Origin: Owenia fusiformis
Lineage: Eukaryota > Annelida > Polychaeta > Sabellida > Oweniidae
Direction: 5' to 3'
Assembly: GCA_903813345.2 (NCBI GenBank)
Contig: CAIIXF020000009.1
Span: 18,067,759-18,131,758, forward strand
DNA: 64,000 bases
The notes under the pieces: generated by a model
The model's database searches: none
Told to the model about the DNA's origin: nothing
The model's input: only the letters and a program-made list of their open reading frames with translations
Program-made: the position numbers and the translations under genes
In this document: in pieces, positions 40,020 to 51,565 of the stretch
Position numbering within the stretch: position 1 is the stretch's first letter
How the letters are laid out: each line of letters begins with the position of its first letter

Positions 40020-40600
40020 TTAAAATCGCGGATTCGGTAGTATTGAATCTCTAATAAAGATGGCGCGAAAGTTTTTCCTTATAAGGTCAAAATATTTCCC
40101 ATGATGCAGTTCGCGGGGGAACAAAATTTTTCTACCTTGTTTTTCCCCGTTGGTTTAACATGGGGATTTTCATACCCATTTTTCAAGCGATATTTTCGAT
40201 CGAATCTCCATGCGATCGGAGAAAACAAACTATCAGAAACAATTAGTCTTTTAATAATCTTTATATAACATATATTTTTTTTCATTTTATTGGCTCCTAA
40301 CGGGGTGAAAACAATGATTGAAAATGGGAGTATATTCCGGAAGAGAAGAAGTCACGTGACTAGTCGCCATATTGGAAAAAGCAATTCCATTCGACTTTCA
40401 ACACGTTCATGCCAATATTACCGCACTACAAACTGTAACATCGATGCAACAACTGAATCAAAGTACTCATCTTCATATTACATTATAGAGTTACGTTGAA
40501 AACCCACAAACAACTGAGCATTTGACCAAAGAAGACACGTCGCTATTATCTAGGTCAAGTTTAGTGGTTCGAAAGCAAATCTTACATACTCGTTTCCGAA
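40020..40600. promoter_or_regulatory. candidate CpG-containing promoter in the ZMIZ intron
   Basis: A stretch with more CpG than its surroundings. It carries AAGATGGCG (YY1-like, 40058) overlapping GCGCGAAA (E2F-like), TTCCGGAAG (ETS-like, about 40336), the palindrome GTCACGTGAC (E-box, 40351-40360) and CGCCATATTGG (YY1-like, reverse, 40365). ETS, CACGTG and YY1 sites within 40 bp are typical of housekeeping-type metazoan promoters (established knowledge). It could drive an N-terminally shortened ZMIZ transcript (minus), a transcript toward the FABP gene (plus), or a non-coding RNA. Two short ORFs (40079-40285 minus and 40290-40499 plus) show no known motif. Confidence 0.35.
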
Positions 40601-41090
40601 TTTTGTTGTTAATTGTATAATCTTTTATTGATTAAATCTGGTATACTGACTATTAATTCAATGACAAAGAAGAAGAATTCCGATGGTGTCATTTTTTTAT
40701 TTAGCTTGCGGGTGTAAAAACAAAATTGCGTAATTAATTTGATTTAGAACTTTCGGGTCTCACAAATAGCTACACGAAATGCATCGTTGAAAAATATTGA
40801 CCAATCAAATTTTGTCCTTTTTGAGTACATATATGCACCATATATGCGAACGTTCTGATTCAAAGAGCGAACAGCGAAATGGAGAATTGATCTACAGTAT
40901 TTAGCTCTATTATAACATTCCAATCCCTTGACATTATGTCTTTAAATATCACCTGGAAGATGGAAGTTGGAAGTAAGATTTTGAATTTGATTATATTCTG
41001 AAATTTTAATTGTTCTTTAAAAACATTCAAGAACGAAACATTGAAAAATACATCAGGCTAATATAGAAGTAATACTCCTATTTATCCAAT

Positions 41091-41326
41091 GCCAAGTAGA
41101 GTTTTAGGGAGATAAGTTGGTAAGATATATCCTGTATCCTGATTTTGAGGTTTCCATATCCAGAACCTCCATATCTCCCGCCATATCTCCCGCTTAGGTG
41201 CATATCTTCCCGCTTCCGGTAAGTAGTGGAAATGCAATAAAATGACTTTGCATATCAATGATATGTTTATTATTTTACACCTTGTACTATTGAAATGGCC
41301 ATATGCCCCTGAAAACTCTACTTGGT
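41091..41326. mobile_element. short MITE-like inverted-repeat element
   Basis: The left end GCCAAGTAGAGTTTTAGGG is matched by the right end CCCTGAAAACTCTACTTGG in reverse orientation, about 236 bp apart. The interior has ATATCTCCCGCC/ATATCTCCCGC duplications. There is no transposase. A target duplication is unclear, although TA lies next to the right end. Confidence 0.55.
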
Positions 41327-42541
41327 ATAGGATAAAGCAGTTATGTATGGTCGGTTTGGATATTGGGTTCATCCCTCGTGAGATATGCACATCTACCTTC
41401 TACCAGTCTTAGTGAACACATGTCTCTAGTAGACACCCTTTTTCTACTCATTCTCTACTGACTTCTGTAGAAATTGCCCTCTGAAGTGAACACCTACCAA
41501 GACTGAATGTTTTTTCTCGGCCAAGAATATTCAATATATACTGTATTCTACTGTATATATACTAATAGAGCTGACTTTTGAATTGTTCATCATAACACTG
41601 AACACTGCAAGATCAAAATGACCTCAACCTGCCTGGATGCAGTCAAGAAATAAATAAATTTTTATGTACTTAGATGACTTATATTTTCATTTCTAATGTT
41701 TCACAATCAGTATGAGTTCTATACCACAAACATTTACCTACAAAGTCTCTTACCTCACATATTTTAAATTCTCTAAGCTCACATATTTTTAAAAGAAATG
41801 ATATTGGAAAGAGGGATAAAAATATTATTTAGAAATGTTTAGGGGCATAAAGATGTTTTGGTTAAGGTTCGGTTCTGGGTATGCCCAAATCTACCATAAT
41901 GCATAAATTACATGCATTATGTATAAATGCAAAAGTACAATTATTTTTCTTTTACAAATTACATCAACTGATTTGACATTGATCACGTAAAGTCAGACAA
42001 ATATGAAATGAGTAAGTAATTAACGTGCGCTAAAGCATATATTCGTACCTATCTATAAATACAGATAAAGATAACTCGAGTGAACAGAGTCACTATGACC
42101 CATACCATTGATAATATTTGTGCACACTTAGAAATTGAATTATTACTTCATTTGTGAAAACAAGAAAATTATGTGGTGGCCAGTTTATATTGATATAAAA
42201 GCCCCATTGAACTCAGTAGATAGCTTCTTATCCCTGTATTGATGTCGTCTCTGGAAAAATATGAGGACATTGGCACAGAATAACATTGTATAGGTATAAA
42301 TCTTTGTTTCCAGACCTATGCATGTACCAATATATCAATATAGAACATGACATCAACTTGACAGAATGTCACAATCTGGAAAAGTGTAACAATTGTCACA
42401 GATGCTGACACAAGGCAAGAACAGTAGATATGACAATATATCAGCTCTTATTAGTAATGATATTACAATAAGTTAAATAGTACTTAGGTACTAGTTCTGA
42501 TATTGAGTGCACCATGTAAGGATCAGAATTACTGTGCCACG

Positions 42542-42549
42542 TATATAAT
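42542..42549 (+). promoter_or_regulatory. possible TATA box of the FABP gene
   Basis: TATATAAT, 142 bases upstream of the FABP start codon. This would give a leader of about 110 nt. It is the best TATA-like word close to the start, but AT-rich sequence makes chance matches common. Confidence 0.3.
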
Positions 42550-42683
42550 CTTAAGTGGAAACGTCTTTCAAAGTTCAAAAATATGTCTTCAAGAAGACCT
42601 ATAACTAGTGAGTCACCACACAAACAAGGCACTAGCTCTACTGGACGCACCAGACAGACAACCCTAGACACCAACACGACAAG

Positions 42684-44255
42684 ATGGAAACAATCGTAGG
42701 AGAATGGGTGGGAGTGTCCATTGAGGGTCTTAAGGAACTGATGGATGCAATGAGTGAGTGGAATCTAAATTATGACTCTCCCTTCATCTTTTACTATAAA
42801 TCTTTTAATATAAATTTGTACAAAATGTTTTTTTATATTTATATATTGTTTGAGTATCAGGGCTAGTTTGAGTATTTCTAACTGTGTTGTGTCATCGTGA
42901 AAATGATGAAAGAAACTTGAAAGTGACACAATCATTTATTGTTTTCAACAAATACTACATACTATGTCAAGACATTTGTATGACTGCCTCCTTGATTAAA
43001 TATCATAAAATGATGTTAAATTCAATAGCAGGATACAGAATTGACATTCTCTGTTTTGTTAAACCAACAGACCTGTCAGCTGAATTTCAAGAAAAGGCAG
43101 CAAAAGATACAGCAGGTGGTAAAGCTACCATACGAAAGGATGGTGACTCTTGGATAATTGGTACTGGAAATGCGAAGGGCATGAAGGAGCATAAATTCCA
43201 GCTTAACAGTGAATATGACTACAAAACTTCAGATGGTCGTGAAGCAAAGGTATCCACCTTTTGTCATACAGAACTGTATTTCCATTTGCTTTGACAATTG
43301 TTTTTCTTGAATATCTATTAGAAATATTGGACAATGTCTTGAAATAAATGATAAAAAGAAAAAATTAGCTTTCCTTATTTAACACCCTGTATATTTCCAA
43401 CAGAACAATAGAAATGTAAGTTTTGTCAATTTCTAATTATTTTGGCCAGTTAATGTTCTGAAAAAAATTCCAAATCAGGATATACGTATTGAGAACATTT
43501 GGAATTGTGATTTTAAGTAGTGGTTTATTTTGACATCATATATATTGAATATGTATTGCAGGTGACTGTCACTGAACAAGGCCCCAAGGTTGTTGAGACA
43601 CAGAAACATCCCAGTCTTGATACAATCGTAACATATGAAATTGTAGATGGAAATCTAGTGCTGGTAAGAGGATACATTAAACATTTTGACAAATTTAATT
43701 TCAAGACTTGCTAACATCAAGAGATATATAAGTCAAATCATCTTTCTCACTTTGCCACATGTTTTTAAGTCAACACGTTCACCTTTTTACAACCGAAAGT
43801 GACAGACATATATGTCACAACATGATGCAATGCCATTAGGGTTGTGAAAAGGTGAAAGTGTTGACTTAAAAACAAGTGGCAAAGTGAGAACGATCATCCT
43901 TCAAGATCGGTCCTTCACTGCTTTCATAGCAGATCATGTAATGTAATGCAATGAATTACTCTTGGGCCAAGGATGAGAAAGATGATTTGACTTCATTTCA
44001 TTTATTATTGGTCATGAAAATTCTCATCAAGCAGATTTAACTATGACAAAACTGGTGGACAAAACTGATTCTGATGCAGTTGAGAGCTTTCATTAGAATA
44101 TCTACAGAAGTAGAAAGCGTCAAAATTGTTCTCATTTCAAACATTGCTTAACTCCAGCAATATGAATATTTATACATTTTCTCTCATTTATCTTCCAGAG
44201 TATTACAGAATGTAAGACCAATGTTACAGCCAAAGTTACATACAAGAAAGCTTAA
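42684..44255 (+). CDS. intracellular fatty-acid-binding protein (FABP/CRABP family), four exons
   Basis: Exons 42684-42753, 43071-43249, 43562-43663 and 44199-44255 are separated by introns of 317, 312 and 535 bp, all GT..AG. They join to 135 codons with intron phases 1, 0 and 0. The exon lengths (70, 179, 102, 57) and phases are those of the classical FABP gene. Residues 1-23 (METIVGEWVGVSIEGLKELM, then DAM) carry the G-x-W start motif. Later strands include GGKATIRKDGDSW, KEHKFQLNSEYDYKTSDGRE, DTIVTYEIVDGNLVL and the last strand TNVTAKVTYKKA. FABPs form a cytosolic ten-strand barrel that binds fatty acids or retinoids. The C-terminal R-x-Y that usually contacts the ligand carboxylate appears as V-T-Y, so ligand choice may differ. 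The gene sits inside a ZMIZ intron on the opposite strand. A possible AATAAA is at 44893. Confidence 0.93.
43730..43993. mobile_element. nested hairpin element in FABP intron 3
   Basis: The outer inverted repeat is a perfect 20-bp match: AAGTCAAATCATCTTTCTCA at 43730-43749 and its reverse complement at 43974-43993. Inside, 43745-43889 is a long hairpin with arms of about 49 bp (TCTCACTTTGCCACATGTTT at the left, matched near 43870-43889) around a small loop region containing GTGACAGACATATATGTCAC. The layout suggests a palindromic MITE. It occupies half of the intron and does not touch the splice sites. Confidence 0.75.
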
Positions 44256-45710
44256 GAGAAGGTGTTAAGGCACAATAGGACAATTACAACATCTGACAAT
44301 TAATGCTGTCTCTACATTTAACAATGTGAGGAAACTACTATGATTGGTGATAAAAGGGACATAATAGAAACTGTTATATTATGATGGGTTATATTAAGAT
44401 GAGCCAAGTAGGGTAACTTTAAGACATCTGCCTCAGACATAAGTCATTAAACTTGTCTTACCTTAAAGTGATCATGCAAAAATCTGGTTGTCAAATTGGC
44501 TTTAATTAAATCTGCACAGTAGAGATATATTTTGTATTATAACTGATAAGTACAAAATATAAGATATGATGTTAATGGGTAATCCTTTCATGTTTTGTTA
44601 TTCATTTGGTTTTCTAATGCATAATTGTCAAATGTTCATTGTACTGAGCATTGTTACATATCAAATGTTATGTAACACCCCCTCCCTCCTCACCCCCCAC
44701 CCCTATGCCATCTCTCTTTCTATAATAATTCTTGGGGAGAGTATACAAACCAGAAGAGGAAATAGCAGTACTCTACCCAGTGAGTTTTCACAGTTCCCAA
44801 AATAATATGACAATTTTTCAAGTTCTTATTTCAAGGAGGTGCAAATGAAGTTTCAAATGGGTGCAAGCCCATTTCCTAAATCTGAGTAGTTGAATAAACC
44901 CATACACTTGCTGAAATTCTGGAAAGATGACGAAAAATCATAATCTACAAACCTTAATGAACAAATACCAAATAATGACAACATCCAACAAGAAAAAAAA
45001 AAAAAAAAAAAAATCACGTGAACATTCTAAAACTTTGAAATGACAATACATAAAACAAACACATGAAGATCCAACAAATCACAAAAATCTCCCATGACCT
45101 CAGAGATTAACAGCATAACACAATAAATATACAAATTTAGAGGCCAGTGACCCAACAAAAACATACCAGGAGAAACATTCCTCTATCAAACAATTGTCTA
45201 ATTTGATTGTGAGAACTAAAAGACTTTTAACACTTCATGTAATCCTTCATCAAATCTCACTCTTACATCTGACAATAAAAATAAACTAAAAGGCAAGTCC
45301 CAGATCTTTAATACCCTTCAAATAGCAGTAAACATAAATCTTATCTTGAAAATATAGTCATAAAAATCTAGAGAAAATGCAAATACTGTGACCACTTAGG
45401 GGTCAAGTCAATACTCCAATACCGTCCCAAAATAATAATTGATAATAGCATTACAGGAATTTACACTCTTTCACCCAGAAAAAATGAATTGAACATTCAT
45501 TGATTTTCAAAATAAACAGTTTCTACACTTAAATATTGATATACATTAATTAAACCCAATGTATCCCCATTCCCTCAAAATATGTTAAATCAAGTTTGAA
45601 GGAAACAGGATATATCGACCTGTTCTCTCGTGGGGCATGAAATAGAATTACATTCTTCAGATTGTCTGTAGTTGAAATGATTTTTGTAGTTAACTTATTC
45701 AAAGTCTAAC

Positions 45711-46316
45711 ATGAACACTGATTGTTTGTAGTTTAGTTAAGTGTAATGATCCTGATTGTTTGTAGTTTAGTTAAGTGTAATGATCCTGATTGTTTGTAGT
45801 TAAGTTAAGTGTAATGATCCTGATTGTTTGTAGTTTAGTTAAGTGTAATGAACACTGATTGTTTGTAGTTTAGTTAAGTGTGATGAACACTGATTGTTTG
45901 TAGTTTAGTTAAGTGTAATGATCCTGATTGTTTGTAGTTTAGTTAAGTGTAATGATCCTGATTGTTTGTAGTTAAGTTAAGTGTAATGATCCTGATTGTT
46001 TGTAGTTTAGTTAAGTGTAATGAACACTGATTGTTTGTAGTTTAGTTAAGTGTGATGAACACTGACTGTTTGTAGTTTAGTTAAGTGTAATGATCCTGAT
46101 TGTTTGTAGTTTAGTTAAGTGTAATGATCCTGATTGTTTGTAGTTTAGTTAAGTGTAATGATCCTGATTGTTTGTAGTTTAGTTAAGTGTAATGAACACT
46201 GATTGTTTATAGTTTAATTAAGTGTAATGATCCTGATTGTTTGTAGTTTAGTTAAGTGTAATGAACACTGATTGTTTATAGTTTAGTTAAGTGTAATGAT
46301 CCTGATTGTTTGTAGT
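45711..46316. repeat. 34/35-bp minisatellite
   Basis: About 17 tandem units centred on TGATTGTTTGTAGTTTAGTT. They alternate between a 34-bp form with AATGATCC and a 35-bp form with AATGAACAC. The order of the two forms partly recurs, so blocks of units were duplicated. Non-coding; lies in the ZMIZ intron. Confidence 0.95.
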
Positions 46317-47442
46317 TGAATTGATACTTTGTATTCTAGCTAATTGTTTTTTGCAGCATCTCTTTATAAACTGATTATTTGTAATCTAGCTGGGTGTCTA
46401 CATAACCTTTAAGTATCTACCAAGTAAATTGGACCAACAATTTCAAACAAACATTTTGTACTATTAAAAGGTAATCACACTCCCCCACCCAAGTCATAAT
46501 AGGCTAAGTGATATCTTCTGTTTTATCATTTCAACGTTTGTTTTCATTCTTTTTGGAATAATACAGGTGGAAAACAATTTCTTTAAAGTAAATTCACACA
46601 TACATATCTAACTCGAGTAAAAAACTAAGCAGCTAAACAATGCCAGTATAAAAGGCAGAAGATCCCCGGAGAAGATCAAGGCAATCCTAGTATTACATAC
46701 TGTGATGAAATATCAAGTAGTCATACGTTGAGCATTGTATTCCAACCGCCAAAGGTTATCAATTAAATGGGTGTATTTGACTGACTCAATCATGGTGTCT
46801 GTGGAGAGATATATGTGATGAGAATTTGGAAGGCATTCTTTTGCACATAATAAGATATCCATATTTTACAAAATAATATTTTAAGATAAAACAGTTTATG
46901 TGCTATGCATTCTGGGTAATGATCTCACATATCATAAAGTGCATTCTTGGTAAAGACCTCCTGCATTATTAAAGAGAACTCGGTGACTCCTCAACAACAG
47001 ATACGAAGTCCAATGTTAAAGTTATCTTAACGCATCTTGAGCTATAAAGTCTAAAAACAAGCAATAATACATTTCACACCTTATCTTATAAAAAAAACGT
47101 TATATTAAATTCAAATCAATTCACAACCTTTAAACTCAAAAGTTATTTTAAGAAGGCATATTTTTCTAATCTTCCTCTATTAATAAAATTAAGCATTCCT
47201 ATGATCATGTAACAAATATCACCAAGTCCAAATGAAACTGAAATGAATCTGCGAAAAAAGCACTGTTAAAAACAGGTATTTTATACCAATTTTTCATAAA
47301 GGCTATCAATAATCGTCAAAATACAAGCTGCCGTCTGCTGAAAAGGTTATAAAAATAGTAGAAGGTAGACTAGTATATATTGAGCATCTAGATTTGGCTA
47401 TTATTTTGAAGAGTGCATTGATCATATAATGCCTATAGAGTA

Positions 47443-47614
47443 CAGTAAAACCTTCCTAAGTGGAACACCTTTGGTACTTCTAAAAGTGTTCCACTTAGGA
47501 GGTGTTTCACTTATAGAGGTTTATTTAACATTAAGTCACTTGGTCTTGGGACTTAGTGTTCCACTAACAGAGGTGTTCTACTTCTAGAGGTATTCCACTT
47601 TACAGGTTTCACTG
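47443..47614. mobile_element. TA-flanked MITE, pogo/Tigger-like ends
   Basis: A 172-bp element flanked by TA on both sides. The ends CAGTAAAACCTTCCTAAGTGG and, reversed, CAGTGAAACCTGTAAAGTGG are imperfect inverted repeats, and the interior repeats the AAGTGGAACACCT theme several times. A TA duplication with CAGT-type ends fits the Tc1/mariner superfamily, pogo/Tigger branch (family knowledge). No transposase. Confidence 0.7.
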
Positions 47615-47753
47615 TACTGCCTTTTCAAAAGTCATACCCTAACATACGATTATATGACTACTGAAGGACATGTGACTTTGGAAATACTGTGACTATTCCA
47701 AAATTGCTACTGGCCATAAAAATATCAGACACAACATTGACCAGCAAATGTAA

Positions 47754-47900
47754 CTAATGCGTGGGTCACATTTGCTCCGATTCATCGGCCGGCACCCGGC
47801 CGATTGAGTATCCTGTTCACAAATGTATTCAGTTTTAACAGAATACTCAATCGGCCGGGCGCCGGCCGATGAATCGCAGCTAATGTGACCCAGGCATTAG
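47754..47900. mobile_element. 147-bp GC-rich hairpin MITE
   Basis: Left arm CTAATGCGTGGGTCACATTT.. and right arm ..AATGTGACCCAGGCATTAG are inverted over about 60-65 bases around a short AT-rich centre. Each arm contains a CGGCCGG-rich block (GATTCATCGGCCGGC). The transcript or single strand would fold into one long stem. Target duplication not certain. Confidence 0.75.
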
Positions 47901-48360
47901 GCATTAATAATCAAGTCATAGTACAACCATGTTACCAAACTCACAACTAATTGTTAACTTTCATGTATTACCCACCTAATGCCTGTTATGCAGTAAACCT
48001 TGTAGCAGAAAATCTTGAACTTGCAAGTTATTTGTGTGTCAGGTGTAAATAATAACTCAATGGTAACTGTTTAAAATTCAGACACTATGATATTATAGCC
48101 TTCTCCAAACAAATCCATGTTTCTGTTTTCATTGGGAATATGAGGTACACTAAACTTAGGGTTTACACATGAGGTAAACATACGTGCGGTGTATATGTAT
48201 ATACACATGAGATAAATGTTCATTAGGAATATTCATTTGCTTCATTTTCGTGAAGTTTACATTCATGAAGTACAAAAACATGGTTTATACTACTTAAGTG
48301 GATTTAATAATCATGAAGTAAAACTCCACACACTGAGGTACATATTCATGATATATACAT

Positions 48361-48870
48361 ATGTGAGGTAAACATACAGGTGCACATATAAGAGGTACAC
48401 ATTGCATAAGGTTTACATATGTGAGGTACAATTACATAAGGCTCACATATATGAGGTGCATATATATAAGGTTCACATATATGAGGTGTACATACATAAG
48501 GTTCACATATATGAGGTGCACATACATAAGGTTCACATATATGAGGTGTACATACATAAGGTTCACATATATGAGGTGCACATACATAAGGTTCACATAT
48601 ATGAGGTGTACATACATAAGGTTCACATATATGAGGTGTACATACATAAGGTTCACATATATGAGGTGCACATACATAAGGTTCACATATATGAGGTATA
48701 TATACATAAGGTTCACATATATGAGGTGTACATATATAAGGTTCACATAAATGAGGTGCACATACATAAGGTTCATGTATAAGAGATGCATATATATAAG
48801 TTCAGATATGTGAGGTTCAATTACATATGGTTCACATATATAAGAGGTACACATACACAAGGTTCACATA
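48361..48870. repeat. 30-bp minisatellite
   Basis: About 16 units of 30 bp built on ATAAGGTTCACATATATGAGG plus a GTGCACATAC or GTGTACATAC end; the regular core is at about 48437-48770. Degenerate GAGGTACA/GAGGTAAAC motifs extend on both sides (about 48140-48980). The period is a multiple of three and gives long open frames on both strands that are not credible genes. The array ends about 40-150 bases below ZMIZ exon 49013-49126, on its 3' intron side. Confidence 0.93.
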
Positions 48871-49012
48871 ACACATACACGCAAAAGCTAAGTATATATG
48901 GACACATACACCGGATATATATACACATGAGGTACACATGAAACATATATAAATGAGGTTCACATAAAGCATATTACATAAATAAATGAGGTAATCAATA
49001 AAGATTACTTAC

Positions 49013-49126
49013 TGTGAGGCAAGATATTAGAGCCTGTTCAAATGGACGTTGGAAGGCACGAGTATCAGAACACCACTCTAGTAATTCACGCGCAGCATTC
49101 TGGAAGCCTGTTGGTGTCCCCAAGTG
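49013..49126 (-). CDS. ZMIZ1/2 orthologue, second coding exon
   Basis: Minus-strand exon of 114 bp: acceptor TTTTCCTGTTCCAG before 49126, donor CTCACA|GTAAGT after 49013. Phase 0 at both ends, 38 codons. It encodes [20 protein letters not shown] followed by [18 protein letters not shown], which aligns with the human ZMIZ1 segment between its first helix and VVSRV as I recall it. It joins in frame to exon 35221-35326. Either of two upstream exons (A, 54895-55018; B, 51566-51621) can supply the start, because both end in phase 0 with ..CIKQ. Confidence 0.93.
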
Positions 49127-51565
49127 CTGGAACAGGAAAACCACACATTTCAAAAGTACATTAAAAATTATTGTATCATAATGATAGTAAGGTCCCTTCT
49201 CTACAGTTTATTCTCTGTTTAAGCAGGATTTGTTTTTAATTTCAAAAGAACCAAGTAATTTAATAGTATAAATATGATATGATGGTAGCTTGGCCATATT
49301 TCATCTCTTAATCTCATTTCAATCATATTGTTTAATATTTAATTTTTAGCCCCTCTTTTTTCTCTATATCATTTATCGTTTAAGTTTTCCACAACTGCTT
49401 CTTTTCTGTACAATCTTGTATCAGCATTCCCTACAACACGTTCTTTGACTCGACCCCTCATAGCAATTGATGAAACAATGACGTCATATATACTTTACAA
49501 AACAGGTTGATATATTCTATAACCTTTTCACACAATGAAGATTAAGTCAGGATAGGAGTTGTTTTGACATGAAAACATCCTGCACTAAGATGTAAAAAGA
49601 CTAAATCAACTATGAACGGGATATGTAGAAACATTAGTTTCGAAGTGTTATATACTACTAGGAGGTCATTGATCATATTTAGAGGCTCCATCAAGATTTC
49701 ATTCTCTAGCATCCTCAGGGTATCATATCTAATGGGAGGGTCTACACATGTTAGCCAATGAGGCCCCATAAACGTTTCAAACCGCTTGTTCTGAGCCTGG
49801 TGGTCGACCCTCATTGAGTCAATGCTACCATGAGCAAACTCATGATAGGATGGGGTAAAGTTTATACTTTGCAACTTTTCACCTCCTGTTTCCCATCCTT
49901 CCCACCCTTCATTATAAAAACCCCTCCCTCTATAATAAACTAGAAGATGTCATCTGGAGTAATCTGCGTTTCCTTCCCAGCACATGCTCTTAATACACAG
50001 AACTTGAAAATGAGAGCAAATAAGTAATTACGCATCTAGAAACGATGAAAGACAAAAGAACAATGCAATTTCATTCATAAATGAATTCGTTGTAGAGTAG
50101 GTGGGGATTAATGTATTGGATTACTCTACCATGTTAAGTACTACACATTAATTATACTACAGTTAAGCAATCACACATATATTCTCAGCTACATGTTTAC
50201 AATATCCATATATGCCACAGCTTGAATTTCTAAGGTATGAAGCTTCAAATCAAACTGGTAAGCTTGGAGTTTGGAGAGATACATTCCTCGCATCTTTTCA
50301 AGATTGTCACTGTCAATCCCATTGTAAGGTATAATACAAACATGTTTTACTGTAGAATACAAACATGTTTTACTGTAGAATACAAACATGTTTTACTGTA
50401 GAATACAAACATGTTTTAATGTAGAATACAAACATGATTTACTGTATATGTAATATATATTGCAAATTGTAATAGATCATAATAACATGGTGAAATATAC
50501 TAGTATAAGACTTGGTTTTGGTATTGCATTATATTGTAACCAGACCATACATTACATCACTATATTATATAGTACTGTAAGCATTGCATTATTGTATCAT
50601 ACAACATTGCAATATTATCCAACATTGCATAACTGTATACATTTTCACTATGTTACATAATTGCAGTAAATGATGGAAGCGTTCCTTATTGGAACACACT
50701 GTAATGCTTTATCCTTTATTGCAATTATGTATACCATTCTGATACTTATAGCATCTTTCAGTTTCACCAGGTTGAGTTGAAATGAGATTTAATGGTTTAT
50801 CATCGTGACAATATACATGTAGTGTAGCAAAACAGGAAATTGTATTACATCAAATTAAATTAAAGTTATTATAACTATATTATATACAAAGCAGGTTATA
50901 TGTTTTATATTAGTCTCTGGGCATACATGTAGTTACATCATATTTAGAGCAAAACTAACTAATAAAAGAAAAATTAGCAAAATTAACAAAGAAACAAAGC
51001 ATGCACAGATTTGAATTCATAATATTTGATTAAAATAATTAAAATAATTTCTAAAATAATCACATGAATAAATATGTGTAAAATGTTTTGCTCTAAATCG
51101 GGAGCCCGAGTTAGACTTGGTTAAGGTTTTTCTCATATAATCTCTTGTAGTATAGTACCAGAATCAAATATGTTGTATAAATGTTTATATCTTGTTTAAT
51201 TGCCTCACTAAATTCTGCAAAAAATCATATATATATGTGACAATTCACATATACAAATAGGTTCTATTATATACTTAATGGAATTGGCATATTTCAAAAA
51301 TATTTTCTCTCATATTGTATATGCTGACATTTTGGGGGTTGACAAAATCTCCCATAAGACTTTGCCATTACTCCCTCCTCCTTAAAGATTTTTCAAGATT
51401 TTATTTTTTGTCTCTCAATTTTGGAATTTTGACTCTTGAATAGATTCTCACGAAAACTGGTACAATAAAGAAGCTATGTATTATCAAGGTTGATTCTGGT
51501 AGAACTATAACTAATCTAGAGATATAAGAGAAAGTAGTTATATAGTTATTTTTCATTCAATATAC
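49127..51565. other. ZMIZ intron sequence, no further exon supported
   Basis: Contains a 23-bp minisatellite at 50334-50446 and a TGACGTCA at 49479. A 110-codon minus-strand open frame (49542-49874) was examined and not accepted: it has no domain and no splice context. Confidence 0.45.
50334..50446. repeat. 23-bp short tandem array
   Basis: About five copies of a 23-bp unit starting ATACAAACATGTTTTACTGT, nearly identical. Confidence 0.95.

Larger units (their letters stand above)
35327..49012 (-). other. 13.7-kb ZMIZ intron containing a nested gene
   Basis: Interval between ZMIZ coding exons 49013-49126 and 35221-35326, with proper splice sites at both ends. It contains a foldback transposon (36138-37562), a candidate promoter (40020-40600), a small MITE (41091-41326), a complete FABP gene on the opposite strand (42684-44255), two minisatellites and two hairpin elements. 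The remaining parts (about 37570-40020, 41330-42540, 44260-45710 and 46320-47440) show no gene; a 21-base poly-A tract lies at 44993. Confidence 0.85.

Noticed and set aside
42884-43294. 136-codon open frame starting upstream of FABP exon 2
   Set aside because: Only 43071-43249 is coding; the rest is intron read through in the same frame, and the splice sites and the FABP alignment define the exon.
48402-48860. Open frames of 109-142 codons over the 30-bp array
   Set aside because: Same reason: a stop-free 30-bp unit open on both strands.
3129-49486. Three perfect TGACGTCA sites (3129, 31715, 49479)
   Set aside because: Slightly more than expected, but they are isolated, far from any identified start, and not clustered with other sites.
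49542-49874. 110-codon minus-strand open frame in the ZMIZ intron
   Set aside because: No recognisable domain, no splice sites around it, and an open frame of this length is expected a few times by chance in 64 kb; not excluded as an old retrocopy.
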